A stretch of DNA of 64,000 bases, from NCBI GenBank assembly GCA_964057225.1, contig OZ059900.1:23761638-23825637 (forward strand). The letters are read 5' to 3'. Made by a program: the position numbers and the translations under genes. Positions 1-11,277 of this stretch are shown here, in pieces. The DNA is from Auanema rhodensis (Eukaryota > Nematoda > Chromadorea > Rhabditida > Rhabditidae). The notes beneath the pieces were generated by a model that saw nothing but the letters and a program-made list of their open reading frames with translations, was not told the DNA's origin and did no database searches. Every line of letters begins with the position of its first letter. Positions within the stretch are counted from its first letter, which is position 1.

Positions 1-232
1 TATGCTAATTTCCTTAATTTTCTAACCCCTGTTTTTTTGTCGTGAAAGTGGAACTAGACGTTGTACAAACAATTTTGAGCTAGGTTTCATTGACATTGCA
101 TGAGTTTGAACACATGAAATCGTAAGTCAAAACCTTGTTTACAGCGAAATTTCCAAAAACTGTTTTTCCAGCATAATAAAATATTTCTCATGGGAAATAC
201 TGTGTTTTTGTACTTTTCTAGTGTTCAGCATG

Positions 233-249
233 TAAAATGCTTCATTTTA
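233..249. repeat. Small inverted repeat (7-bp arms, 3-nt loop), example
   Basis: TAAAATG-ctt-CATTTTA forms a perfect short dyad in monomers of the 'atgcttcattttag' type. In the 'atacttcatttaag' type (for example 14934-14950) this dyad is broken but a shifted one, ATACTT-cattt-AAGTAT, appears. Both are short enough that chance in AT-rich DNA is possible. Confidence 0.7.
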
Positions 250-266
250 GTATGTAACACGCTGAA

Positions 267-283
267 ATTCGTTGCATTTGACG
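267..283 (+). other. Partial CENP-B-box-like sequence (example)
   Basis: The stretch 'attcgttgcatttgacg' shares TTCGTTG and the following A at the right distance with the mammalian CENP-B box (YTTCGTTGGAARCGGGA). It lacks the CGGG part. By my alignment about nine of 17 positions agree. It recurs in nearly every monomer in both arms. Functional CENP-B binding is not supported by this level of match; it is listed as a candidate only. Confidence 0.3.
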
Positions 284-325
284 ACTCATATGAACAAAAA
301 TCGATTTAATCAAAATTAGCTATAA

Positions 326-336
326 GGGGCGTGCCC
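326..336. other. GC-rich box 'ggggcgtgccc' (example)
   Basis: This is the only clearly GC-rich stretch in the AT-rich monomer and contains a GGGC-gt-GCCC near-dyad. It is present in nearly all units. Variants are 'ggagcgtgccc', 'ggggcgttccc' and, in the inverted arm, 'cacacccc' on the top strand. It could be a protein-binding site; I have no direct evidence for one. Confidence 0.5.
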
Positions 337-1546
337 TCAGAATATGCTAATTTCCTTAATTTTCTAACCCCTGTTTTTTGTCGTGAAAGTGGAACTAGAC
401 GTTGTAGGAACAATTTTGAGCTAGGTTTCATTGACATTGCATGAGTTTGAACACATGAAATCGTAAGTCAAAACCTTGTTTACAGCGAAATTTCCAAAAA
501 CTGGTTTTCCAGCATAATAAAATATTTCTCATGGGAAAAACTGTGTTTTCGTATTTTTCTAGTGTTCAGCATGTAAAATGCTTCATTTTAGTATGTAACA
601 CGCTGAAATTCGTTGCATTTGACGACTCATATGAACAAAAATCGATTTAATCAATATTAGCCATAAGGGGCGTGCCCTCAGAATATGCTAATTTCCTTAA
701 TTTTCTAACCCCTGTTTTTTGTCGTGAAAGTGGAACTAGACGTTGTAGGAACAATTTTGAGCTAGGTTTCATTGACATTGCATGAGTTTGAACACATGAA
801 ATCGTAAGTCAAAACCTTGTTTACAGCGAAATTTCCAAAAACTGGTTTTCCAGCATAATAAAATATTTCTCATGGGAAATACTGTGTTTTTGTATTTTTC
901 TAGTGTTCAGCATGTAAAATACTTCATTTGAGTATGTAACACGCTGAAATTCGTTGCATTTGACGACTCATATGAACAAAAATCGATTTAATCAATATTA
1001 GCCATAAGGGGCGTGCCCTCAGAATATGCTAATTTCCTAAATTTTCTAACCCCTGTTTTTTTGTCGTGAAAGTGGAACTAGACGTTGTAAGAACAATTTT
1101 GAGCTAGGTTTCATTGACATTGCATGAGTTTGAACACATGAAATCGTAAGTCAAACCTTGTTTACAGCGAAATTTCCAAAAACTGGTTTTCCAGCATAAT
1201 AAAATATTTCTCATGGGAAATACTGTGTTTTTGTATTTTTCTAGTGTTCAGCATGTGAAATGCTTCATTTTAGTATGTAACACGCTGAAATTCGTTGCAT
1301 TTGACTACTCATATGAACAAAAATCGATTTAATCAATATTAGCCATAAGGGGCGTGCCCTCAGAATATGCTAATTTCCTTAATTTTCTAACCCCTGTTTT
1401 TTTGTCGTGAAAGTGGAACTAGACGTTGTACAAACAATTTTGAGCTAGGTTTCATTGACATTGCATGAGTTTGAACACATGAAATCGTAAGTCAAAACCT
1501 CGTTTACAGCGAAAATTCCAAAAACTGGTTTTCCAGCATAATAAAA

Positions 1547-1564
1547 TATTTCTCATGAGAAATA
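1547..1564. repeat. 18-bp perfect palindrome in 'catgagaaat' monomers (example)
   Basis: TATTTCTCATGAGAAATA equals its own reverse complement. It occurs in every monomer of the 'catgagaaat' type in the plus arm and once in the inverted arm (60275-60292). In the 'catgggaaat' type the dyad is broken by a single base. The site is a candidate for a dimeric DNA-binding protein, but no factor can be named. Confidence 0.9.
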
Positions 1565-1707
1565 CTGTGTTTTTGTATTTTTCTAGTGTTCAGCATGTAA
1601 AATGCTTCATTTTAGTATGTAACACGCTGAAATTCGTTGCATTTGACGACTCATATGAACAAAAATCGTTTAAATCAATATTAGCCATAAGGGGCGTGCC
1701 CTCAGAA

Positions 1708-2049
1708 TATGCTAATTTCCTTAATTTTCTAACCCCTGTTTTTTTGTCGTGAAAGTGGAACTAGACGTTGTACAAACAATTTTGAGCTAGGTTTCATTGA
1801 CATTGCATGAGTTTGAACACATGAAATCGTAAGTCAAATCCTTGTTTACAGCGAAATTTCCAAAAACTGGTTTTCCAGCATAATAAAATATTTCTCATGG
1901 GAAATACTGTGTTTTTGTATTTTTCTAGTGTTCAGCATGTGAAATGCTTCATTTTAGTATGTAACACGCTGAAATTCGTTGCATTTGACGACTCATATGA
2001 ACAAAAATCGTTTAAATCAATATTAGCCATAAGGGGCGTGCCCTCAGAA
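1708..2049 (+). repeat. Representative satellite monomer (342 bp)
   Basis: This is a typical unit. In order it carries a T7 tract, a 'gtcgtgaaagtgg' segment, the variable 'ttgtacaaac' site, 'gagctaggtttcattgac' and a 'cgtaagt' box. These are followed by an A/T-tract region 'ccaaaaactggttttcc', 'aataaaatatttctcatg', a T-rich tract ending in 'ttttctag', a small dyad 'aaaatg..cattt', 'ttcgttgcatttgacga', the variable 'cgtttaaat/cgatttaat' site, and one GC-rich box 'aaggggcgtgccctcag'. The rest is AT-rich with repeated short A and T tracts. I see no recognisable gene, tRNA or transposon terminus within it. The unit start is arbitrary. Confidence 0.95.
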
Positions 2050-3416
2050 TATGCTAATTTCCTTAATTTTCTAACCCCTGTTTTTTTGTCGTGAAAGTGG
2101 AACTAGACGTTGTACAAACAATTTTGAGCTAGGTTTCATTGACATTGCATGAGTTTGAACACATGAAATCGTAAGTCAAAACCTTGTTTACCGCGAAATT
2201 TCCAAAAACTGTTTTTCCAGCATAATAAAATATTTCTCATGGGAAATACTGTGTTTTTGTACTTTTCTAGTGTTCAGCATGTAAAATGCTTCATTTTAGT
2301 ATGTAACACGCTGAAATTCGTTGCATTTGACTACTCATATGAACAAAAATCGATTTAATCAATATTAGCCATAAGGGGCGTGCCCTCAGAATATGCTAAT
2401 TTCCTTAATTTTCTAACCCCTGTTTTTTTGTCGTGAAAGTGGAACTAGACGTTGTACAAACAATTTTGAGCTAGGTTTCATTGACATTGCATGAGTTTGA
2501 ACACATGAAATCGTAAGTCAAAACCTCGTTTACAGCGAAAATTCCAAAAACTGGTTTTCCAGCATAATAAAATATTTCTCATGAGAAATACTGTGTTTTT
2601 GTATTTTTCTAGTGTTCAGCATGTAAAATGCTTCATTTTAGTATGTAACACGCTGAAATTCGTTGCATTTGACGACTCATATGAACAAAAATCGTTTAAA
2701 TCAATATTAGCCATAAGGGGCGTGCCCTCAGAATATGCTAATTTCCTTAATTTTCTAACCCCTGTTTTTTTGTCGTGAAAGTGGAACTAGACGTTGTACA
2801 AACAATTTTGAGCTAGGTTTCATTGACATTGCATGAGTTTGAACACATGAAATCGTAAGTCAAAACCTTGTTTACAGCGAAATTTCCAAAAACTGGTTTT
2901 CCAGCATAATAAAATATTTCTCATGGGAAAAACTGTGTTTTCGTATTTTTCTAGTGTTCAGCATGTAAAATGCTTCATTTTAGTATGTAACACGCTGAAA
3001 TTCGTTGCATTTGACGACTCATATGAACAAAAATCGATTTAATCAATATTAGCCATAAGGGGCGTGCCCTCAGAATATGCTAATTTCCTTAATTTTCTAA
3101 CCCCTGTTTTTTGTCGTGAAAGTGGAACTAGACGTTGTAGGAACAATTTTGAGCTAGGTTTCATTGACATTGCATGAGTTTGAACACATGAAATCGTAAG
3201 TCAAAACCTTGTTTACAGCGAAATTTCCAAAAACTGGTTTTCCAGCATAATGAAATATTTCTCATGGGAAGTACTGTGTTTTTGTATTTTTCTAGTGTTC
3301 AGCATGTAAAATACTTCATTTGAGTATGTAACACGCTGAAATTCGTTGCATTTGACGACTCATATGAACAAAAATCGATTTAATCAATATTAGCCATAAA
3401 GGGCGTGCCCTCAGAA

Positions 3417-4100
3417 TATGCTAATTTCCTTAATTTTCTAACCCCTGTTTTTTTGTCGTGAAAGTGGAACTAGACGTTGTACAAACAATTTTGAGCTAGG
3501 TTTCATTGACATTGCATGAGTTTGAACACATGAAATCGTAAGTCAAATCCTTGTTTACAGCGAAATTTCCAAAAACTGGTTTTCCAGCATAATAAAATAT
3601 TTCTCATGAGAAATACTGTGTTTTTGTATTTTTCTAGTGTTCAGCATGTAAAATGCTTCATTTTAGTATGTAACACGCTGAAATTCGTTGCATTTGACGA
3701 CTCATATGAACAAAAATCGTTTAAATCAATATTAGCCATAAGGGGCGTGCCCTCAGAATATGCTAATTTCCTTAATTTTCTAACCCCTGTTTTTTTGTCG
3801 TGAAAGTGGAACTAGACGTTGTACAAACAATTTTGAGCTAGGTTTCATTGACATTGCATGAGTTTGAACACATGAAATCGTAAGTCAAATCCTTGTTTAC
3901 AGCGAAATTTCCAAAAACTGGTTTTCCAGCATAATAAAATATTTCTCATGGGAAATACTGTGTTTTTGTATTTTTCTAGTGTTCAGCATGTGAAATGCTT
4001 CATTTTAGTATGTAACACGCTGAAATTCGTTGCATTTGACGACTCATATGAACAAAAATCGTTTAAATCAATATTAGCCATAAGGGGCGTGCCCTCAGAA
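3417..4100 (+). repeat. Two linker monomers between the ten-monomer copies
   Basis: These two units (starts 3417 and 3759) complete the 12-monomer, 4100-bp period. The first begins like the 'gtcaaatcc' subfamily but continues as the 'catgagaaat' subfamily, so it looks like a recombinant unit. The second is a regular 'gtcaaatcc / gtgaaatgc / cgtttaaat' unit. After the second copy of the ten-monomer block, at 7517, the array continues with a different unit ('aaattttct', 'taagaac'), so the 12-mer is not repeated further. Confidence 0.85.
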
Positions 4101-7100
4101 TATGCTAATTTCCTTAATTTTCTAACCCCTGTTTTTTTGTCGTGAAAGTGGAACTAGACGTTGTACAAACAATTTTGAGCTAGGTTTCATTGACATTGCA
4201 TGAGTTTGAACACATGAAATCGTAAGTCAAAACCTTGTTTACAGCGAAATTTCCAAAAACTGTTTTTCCAGCATAATAAAATATTTCTCATGGGAAATAC
4301 TGTGTTTTTGTACTTTTCTAGTGTTCAGCATGTAAAATGCTTCATTTTAGTATGTAACACGCTGAAATTCGTTGCATTTGACGACTCATATGAACAAAAA
4401 TCGATTTAATCAAAATTAGCTATAAGGGGCGTGCCCTCAGAATATGCTAATTTCCTTAATTTTCTAACCCCTGTTTTTTGTCGTGAAAGTGGAACTAGAC
4501 GTTGTAGGAACAATTTTGAGCTAGGTTTCATTGACATTGCATGAGTTTGAACACATGAAATCGTAAGTCAAAACCTTGTTTACAGCGAAATTTCCAAAAA
4601 CTGGTTTTCCAGCATAATAAAATATTTCTCATGGGAAAAACTGTGTTTTCGTATTTTTCTAGTGTTCAGCATGTAAAATGCTTCATTTTAGTATGTAACA
4701 CGCTGAAATTCGTTGCATTTGACGACTCATATGAACAAAAATCGATTTAATCAATATTAGCCATAAGGGGCGTGCCCTCAGAATATGCTAATTTCCTTAA
4801 TTTTCTAACCCCTGTTTTTTGTCGTGAAAGTGGAACTAGACGTTGTAGGAACAATTTTGAGCTAGGTTTCATTGACATTGCATGAGTTTGAACACATGAA
4901 ATCGTAAGTCAAAACCTTGTTTACAGCGAAATTTCCAAAAACTGGTTTTCCAGCATAATAAAATATTTCTCATGGGAAATACTGTGTTTTTGTATTTTTC
5001 TAGTGTTCAGCATGTAAAATACTTCATTTGAGTATGTAACACGCTGAAATTCGTTGCATTTGACGACTCATATGAACAAAAATCGATTTAATCAATATTA
5101 GCCATAAGGGGCGTGCCCTCAGAATATGCTAATTTCCTAAATTTTCTAACCCCTGTTTTTTTGTCGTGAAAGTGGAACTAGACGTTGTAAGAACAATTTT
5201 GAGCTAGGTTTCATTGACATTGCATGAGTTTGAACACATGAAATCGTAAGTCAAACCTTGTTTACAGCGAAATTTCCAAAAACTGGTTTTCCAGCATAAT
5301 AAAATATTTCTCATGGGAAATACTGTGTTTTTGTATTTTTCTAGTGTTCAGCATGTGAAATGCTTCATTTTAGTATGTAACACGCTGAAATTCGTTGCAT
5401 TTGACTACTCATATGAACAAAAATCGATTTAATCAATATTAGCCATAAGGGGCGTGCCCTCAGAATATGCTAATTTCCTTAATTTTCTAACCCCTGTTTT
5501 TTTGTCGTGAAAGTGGAACTAGACGTTGTACAAACAATTTTGAGCTAGGTTTCATTGACATTGCATGAGTTTGAACACATGAAATCGTAAGTCAAAACCT
5601 CGTTTACAGCGAAAATTCCAAAAACTGGTTTTCCAGCATAATAAAATATTTCTCATGAGAAATACTGTGTTTTTGTATTTTTCTAGTGTTCAGCATGTAA
5701 AATGCTTCATTTTAGTATGTAACACGCTGAAATTCGTTGCATTTGACGACTCATATGAACAAAAATCGTTTAAATCAATATTAGCCATAAGGGGCGTGCC
5801 CTCAGAATATGCTAATTTCCTTAATTTTCTAACCCCTGTTTTTTTGTCGTGAAAGTGGAACTAGACGTTGTACAAACAATTTTGAGCTAGGTTTCATTGA
5901 CATTGCATGAGTTTGAACACATGAAATCGTAAGTCAAATCCTTGTTTACAGCGAAATTTCCAAAAACTGGTTTTCCAGCATAATAAAATATTTCTCATGG
6001 GAAATACTGTGTTTTTGTATTTTTCTAGTGTTCAGCATGTGAAATGCTTCATTTTAGTATGTAACACGCTGAAATTCGTTGCATTTGACGACTCATATGA
6101 ACAAAAATCGTTTAAATCAATATTAGCCATAAGGGGCGTGCCCTCAGAATATGCTAATTTCCTTAATTTTCTAACCCCTGTTTTTTTGTCGTGAAAGTGG
6201 AACTAGACGTTGTACAAACAATTTTGAGCTAGGTTTCATTGACATTGCATGAGTTTGAACACATGAAATCGTAAGTCAAAACCTTGTTTACAGCGAAATT
6301 TCCAAAAACTGTTTTTCCAGCATAATAAAATATTTCTCATGGGAAATACTGTGTTTTTGTACTTTTCTAGTGTTCAGCATGTAAAATGCTTCATTTTAGT
6401 ATGTAACACGCTGAAATTCGTTGCATTTGACTACTCATATGAACAAAAATCGATTTAATCAATATTAGCCATAAGGGGCGTGCCCTCAGAATATGCTAAT
6501 TTCCTTAATTTTCTAACCCCTGTTTTTTTGTCGTGAAAGTGGAACTAGACGTTGTACAAACAATTTTGAGCTAGGTTTCATTGACATTGCATGAGTTTGA
6601 ACACATGAAATCGTAAGTCAAAACCTCGTTTACAGCGAAAATTCCAAAAACTGGTTTTCCAGCATAATAAAATATTTCTCATGAGAAATACTGTGTTTTT
6701 GTATTTTTCTAGTGTTCAGCATGTAAAATGCTTCATTTTAGTATGTAACACGCTGAAATTCGTTGCATTTGACGACTCATATGAACAAAAATCGTTTAAA
6801 TCAATATTAGCCATAAGGGGCGTGCCCTCAGAATATGCTAATTTCCTTAATTTTCTAACCCCTGTTTTTTTGTCGTGAAAGTGGAACTAGACGTTGTACA
6901 AACAATTTTGAGCTAGGTTTCATTGACATTGCATGAGTTTGAACACATGAAATCGTAAGTCAAAACCTTGTTTACAGCGAAATTTCCAAAAACTGGTTTT
7001 CCAGCATAATAAAATATTTCTCATGGGAAAAACTGTGTTTTCGTATTTTTCTAGTGTTCAGCATGTAAAATGCTTCATTTTAGTATGTAACACGCTGAAA

Positions 7101-7516
7101 TTCGTTGCATTTGACGACTCATATGAACAAAAATCGATTTAATCAATATTAGCCATAAGGGGCGTGCCCTCAGAATATGCTAATTTCCTTAATTTTCTAA
7201 CCCCTGTTTTTTGTCGTGAAAGTGGAACTAGACGTTGTAGGAACAATTTTGAGCTAGGTTTCATTGACATTGCATGAGTTTGAACACATGAAATCGTAAG
7301 TCAAAACCTTGTTTACAGCGAAATTTCCAAAAACTGGTTTTCCAGCATAATGAAATATTTCTCATGGGAAGTACTGTGTTTTTGTATTTTTCTAGTGTTC
7401 AGCATGTAAAATACTTCATTTGAGTATGTAACACGCTGAAATTCGTTGCATTTGACGACTCATATGAACAAAAATCGATTTAATCAATATTAGCCATAAG
7501 GGGCGTGCCCTCAGAA
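4101..7516 (+). repeat. Ten-monomer block, second copy
   Basis: This repeats 1-3416 at an offset of exactly 4100 bp, including private variants and unit-length differences (341 versus 342 bp). Unit starts are 4101, 4443, 4784, 5125, 5466, 5808, 6150, 6492, 6834 and 7176. The next two units (7517 and 7858) copy the fourth and fifth units of the block, which marks where the register of the exchange shifts. Confidence 0.92.
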
Positions 7517-7857
7517 TATGCTAATTTCCTAAATTTTCTAACCCCTGTTTTTTTGTCGTGAAAGTGGAACTAGACGTTGTAAGAACAATTTTGAGCTAGG
7601 TTTCATTGACATTGCATGAGTTTGAACACATGAAATCGTAAGTCAAACCTTGTTTACAGCGAAATTTCCAAAAACTGGTTTTCCAGCATAATAAAATATT
7701 TCTCATGGGAAATACTGTGTTTTTGTATTTTTCTAGTGTTCAGCATGTGAAATGCTTCATTTTAGTATGTAACACGCTGAAATTCGTTGCATTTGACTAC
7801 TCATATGAACAAAAATCGATTTAATCAATATTAGCCATAAGGGGCGTGCCCTCAGAA

Positions 7858-10800
7858 TATGCTAATTTCCTTAATTTTCTAACCCCTGTTTTTTTGTCGT
7901 GAAAGTGGAACTAGACGTTGTACAAACAATTTTGAGCTAGGTTTCATTGACATTGCATGAGTTTGAACACATGAAATCGTAAGTCAAAACCTCGTTTACA
8001 GCGAAAATTCCAAAAACTGGTTTTCCAGCATAATAAAATATTTCTCATGAGAAATACTGTGTTTTTGTATTTTTCTAGTGTTCAGCATGTAAAATGCTTC
8101 ATTTTAGTATGTAACACGCTGAAATTCGTTGCATTTGACGACTCATATGAACAAAAATCGTTTAAATCAATATTAGCCATAAGGGGCGTGCCCTCAGAAT
8201 ATGCTAATTTCCTTAATTTTCTAACCCCTGTTTTTTTGTCGTGAAAGTGGAACTAGACGTTGTACAAACAATTTTGAGCTAGGTTTCATTGACATTGCAT
8301 GAGTTTGAACACATGAAATCGTAAGTCAAATCCTTGTTTACAGCGAAATTTCCAAAAACTGGTTTTCCAGCATAATAAAATATTTCTCATGGGAAATACT
8401 GTGTTTTTGTATTTTTCTAGTGTTCAGCATGTGAAATGCTTCATTTTAGTATGTAACACGCTGAAATTCGTTGCATTTGACGACTCATATGAACAAAAAT
8501 CGTTTAAATCAATATTAGCCATAAGGGGCGTGCCCTCAGAATATGCTAATTTCCTTAATTTTCTAACCCCTGTTTTTTTGTCGTGAAAGTGGAACTAGAC
8601 GTTGTACAAACAATTTTGAGCTAGGTTTCATTGACATTGCATGAGTTTGAACACATGAAATCGTAAGTCAAAACCTTGTTTACAGCGAAATTTCCAAAAA
8701 CTGTTTTTCCAGCATAATAAAATATTTCTCATGGGAAATACTGTGTTTTTGTACTTTTCTAGTGTTCAGCATGTAAAATGCTTCATTTTAGTATGTAACA
8801 CGCTGAAATTCGTTGCATTTGACTACTCATATGAACAAAAATCGATTTAATCAATATTAGCCATAAGGGGCGTGCCCTCAGAATATGCTAATTTCCTTAA
8901 TTTTCTAACCCCTGTTTTTTTGTCGTGAAAGTGGAACTAGACGTTGTACAAACAATTTTGAGCTAGGTTTCATTGACATTGCATGAGTTTGAACACATGA
9001 AATCGTAAGTCAAAACCTCGTTTACAGCGAAAATTCCAAAAACTGGTTTTCCAGCATAATAAAATATTTCTCATGAGAAATACTGTGTTTTTGTATTTTT
9101 CTAGTGTTCAGCATGTAAAATGCTTCATTTTAGTATGTAACACGCTGAAATTCGTTGCATTTGACGACTCATATGAACAAAAATCGTTTAAATCAATATT
9201 AGCCATAAGGGGCGTGCCCTCAGAATATGCTAATTTCCTTAATTTTCTAACCCCTGTTTTTTTGTCGTGAAAGTGGAACTAGACGTTGTACAAACAATTT
9301 TGAGCTAGGTTTCATTGACATTGCATGAGTTTGAACACATGAAATCGTAAGTCAAAACCTTGTTTACAGCGAAATTTCCAAAAACTGGTTTTCCAGCATA
9401 ATAAAATATTTCTCATGGGAAATACTGTGTTTTTGTATTTTTCTAGTGTTCAGCATGTGAAATGCTTCATTTTAGTATGTAACACGCTGAAATTCGTTGC
9501 ATTTGACGACTCATATGAACAAAAATCGTTTAAATCAATATTAGCCATAAGGGGCGTGCCCTCAGAATATGCTAATTTCCTTAATTTTCTAACCCCTGTT
9601 TTTTTGTCGTGAAAGTGGAACTAGACGTTGTACAAACAATTTTGAGCTAGGTTTCATTGACATTGCATGAGTTTGAACACATGAAATCGTAAGTCAAAAC
9701 CTTGTTTACAGCGAAATTTCCAAAAACTGTTTTTCCAGCATAATAAAATATTTCTCATGGGAAATACTGTGTTTTTGTACTTTTCTAGTGTTCAGCATGT
9801 AAAATGCTTCATTTTAGTATGTAACACGCTGAAATTCGTTGCATTTGACTACTCATATGAACAAAAATCGATTTAATCAATATTAGCCATAAGGGGCGTG
9901 CCCTCAGAATATGCTAATTTCCTTAATTTTCTAACCCCTGTTTTTTTGTCGTGAAAGTGGAACTAGACGTTGTACAAACAATTTTGAGCTAGGTTTCATT
10001 GACATTGCATGAGTTTGAACACATGAAATCGTAAGTCAAAACCTCGTTTACAGCGAAAATTCCAAAAACTGGTTTTCCAGCATAATAAAATATTTCTCAT
10101 GAGAAATACTGTGTTTTTGTATTTTTCTAGTGTTCAGCATGTAAAATGCTTCATTTTAGTATGTAACACGCTGAAATTCGTTGCATTTGACGACTCATAT
10201 GAACAAAAATCGTTTAAATCAATATTAGCCATAAGGGGCGTGCCCTCAGAATATGCTAATTTCCTTAATTTTCTAACCCCTGTTTTTTTGTCGTGAAAGT
10301 GGAACTAGACGTTGTACAAACAATTTTGAGCTAGGTTTCATTGACATTGCATGAGTTTGAACACATGAAATCGTAAGTCAAAACCTTGTTTACAGCGAAA
10401 TTTCCAAAAACTGGTTTTCCAGCATAATAAAATATTTCTCATGGGAAATACTGTGTTTTTGTATTTTTCTAGTGTTCAGCATGTGAAATGCTTCATTTAA
10501 GTATGTAACACGCTGAAATTCGTTGCATTTGACGACTCATATGAACAAAAATCGTTTAAATCAATATTAGCCATAAGGGGCGTGCCCTCAGAATATGCTA
10601 ATTTCCTTAATTTTCTAACCCCTGTTTTTTTGTCGTGAAAGTGGAACTAGACGTTGTACAAACAATTTTGAGCTAGGTTTCATTGACATTGCATGAGTTT
10701 GAACACATGAAATCGTAAGTCAAAACCTTGTTTACAGCGAAATTTCCAAAAACTGTTTTTCCAGCATAATAAAATATTTCTCATGGGAAATACTGTGTTT

Positions 10801-10935
10801 TTGTACTTTTCTAGTGTTCAGCATGTAAAATGGTTCATTTTAGTATGTAACACGCTGAAATTCGTTGCATTTGACTACTCATATGAACAAAAATCGATTT
10901 AATCAATATTAGCCATAAGGGGCGTGCCCTCAGAA
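7858..10935 (+). repeat. Three-monomer HOR, 1026 bp, three copies
   Basis: Units alternate P-Q-O. P has 'cctcgtttacag', 'gaaaattcc', 'catgagaaat' and 'cgtttaaat'. Q has 'catgggaaat', 'gtgaaatgc' and 'cgtttaaat'. O has 'aactgtttttcc', 'gtacttttc', 'gactact' and 'cgatttaat'. Copies start at 7858, 8884 and 9910. In the third copy Q carries 'catttaag' and O carries 'aaaatggttc'. The same P-Q-O order occurs at 1366-2391, 5466-6491 and 11278-14355. Confidence 0.92.
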
Positions 10936-11277
10936 TATGCTAATTTCCTTAATTTTCTAACCCCTGTTTTTTTGTCGTGAAAGTGGAACTAAACGTTGTA
11001 CAAACAATTTTGAGCTAGGTTTCATTGACATTGCATGAGTTTGAACACATGAAATCGTAAGTCAAAACCTTGTTTACAGCGAAATTTCCAAAAACTGTTT
11101 TTCCAGCATAATAAAATATTTCTCATGGGAAATACTGTGTTTTTGTACTTTTCTAGTGTTCAGCATGTAAAATGGTTCATTTTAGTATGTAACACGCTGA
11201 AATTCGTTGCATTTGACTACTCATATGAACAAAAATCGATTTAATCAATATTAGCCATAAGGGGCGTGCCCTCAGAA
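10936..11277 (+). repeat. Supernumerary, probably chimeric O-type monomer
   Basis: This extra unit breaks the P-Q-O register. Its first part has 'aactaaacg', otherwise seen in the units at 14356 and 18798. Its second part ('aactgtttttcc', 'gtacttttc', 'aaaatggttc', 'gactact') equals the unit just upstream at 10594. The switch must lie between the 'aactaaacg' site (about 10991) and the 'ctgtttttcc' site (about 11095). A within-monomer crossover or conversion is the simplest reading. Confidence 0.75.

Larger units (their letters stand above)
1..3416 (+). repeat. Ten-monomer block, first copy of a 4100-bp-offset duplication
   Basis: Ten monomers (starts 1 to 3076) reappear at 4101-7516 in the same order with the same private variants. 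Shared examples are 'caaaattagctataa' in the first unit, 'gaaaaactgtgttttcg' in the second and ninth, 'aatacttcatttgag' in the third and tenth, the one-A deletion 'gtcaaaccttg' in the fourth, and 'ataatgaaat' with 'gggaagtac' in the tenth. By eye I found two differences: c at 2192 versus a at 6292, and a at 3400 versus g at 7500. A divergence this low implies a recent event or ongoing exchange. Confidence 0.92.

Noticed and set aside
321-327. TATA-box-like 'tataagg' in the first unit and its copy near 4421
   Set aside because: It is a single-base variant of the common 'ccataagg' seen in only two units that are copies of one another; no other promoter feature supports it.
1555-1752. Repeated open frame of 65 codons starting at 'atgagaaat' or 'atgggaaat' (about 20 copies, e.g. 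1555, 1897, 2581, 11467, 48722, 49748)
   Set aside because: It is open only in subfamilies with 'cgtttaaat' or 'cgattaaat'; the commonest form, 'cgatttaat', has a stop there, as do other variants. It runs across the unit boundary, has no recognisable domain, and its copies are identical because the DNA is homogenised, not because a protein is conserved.
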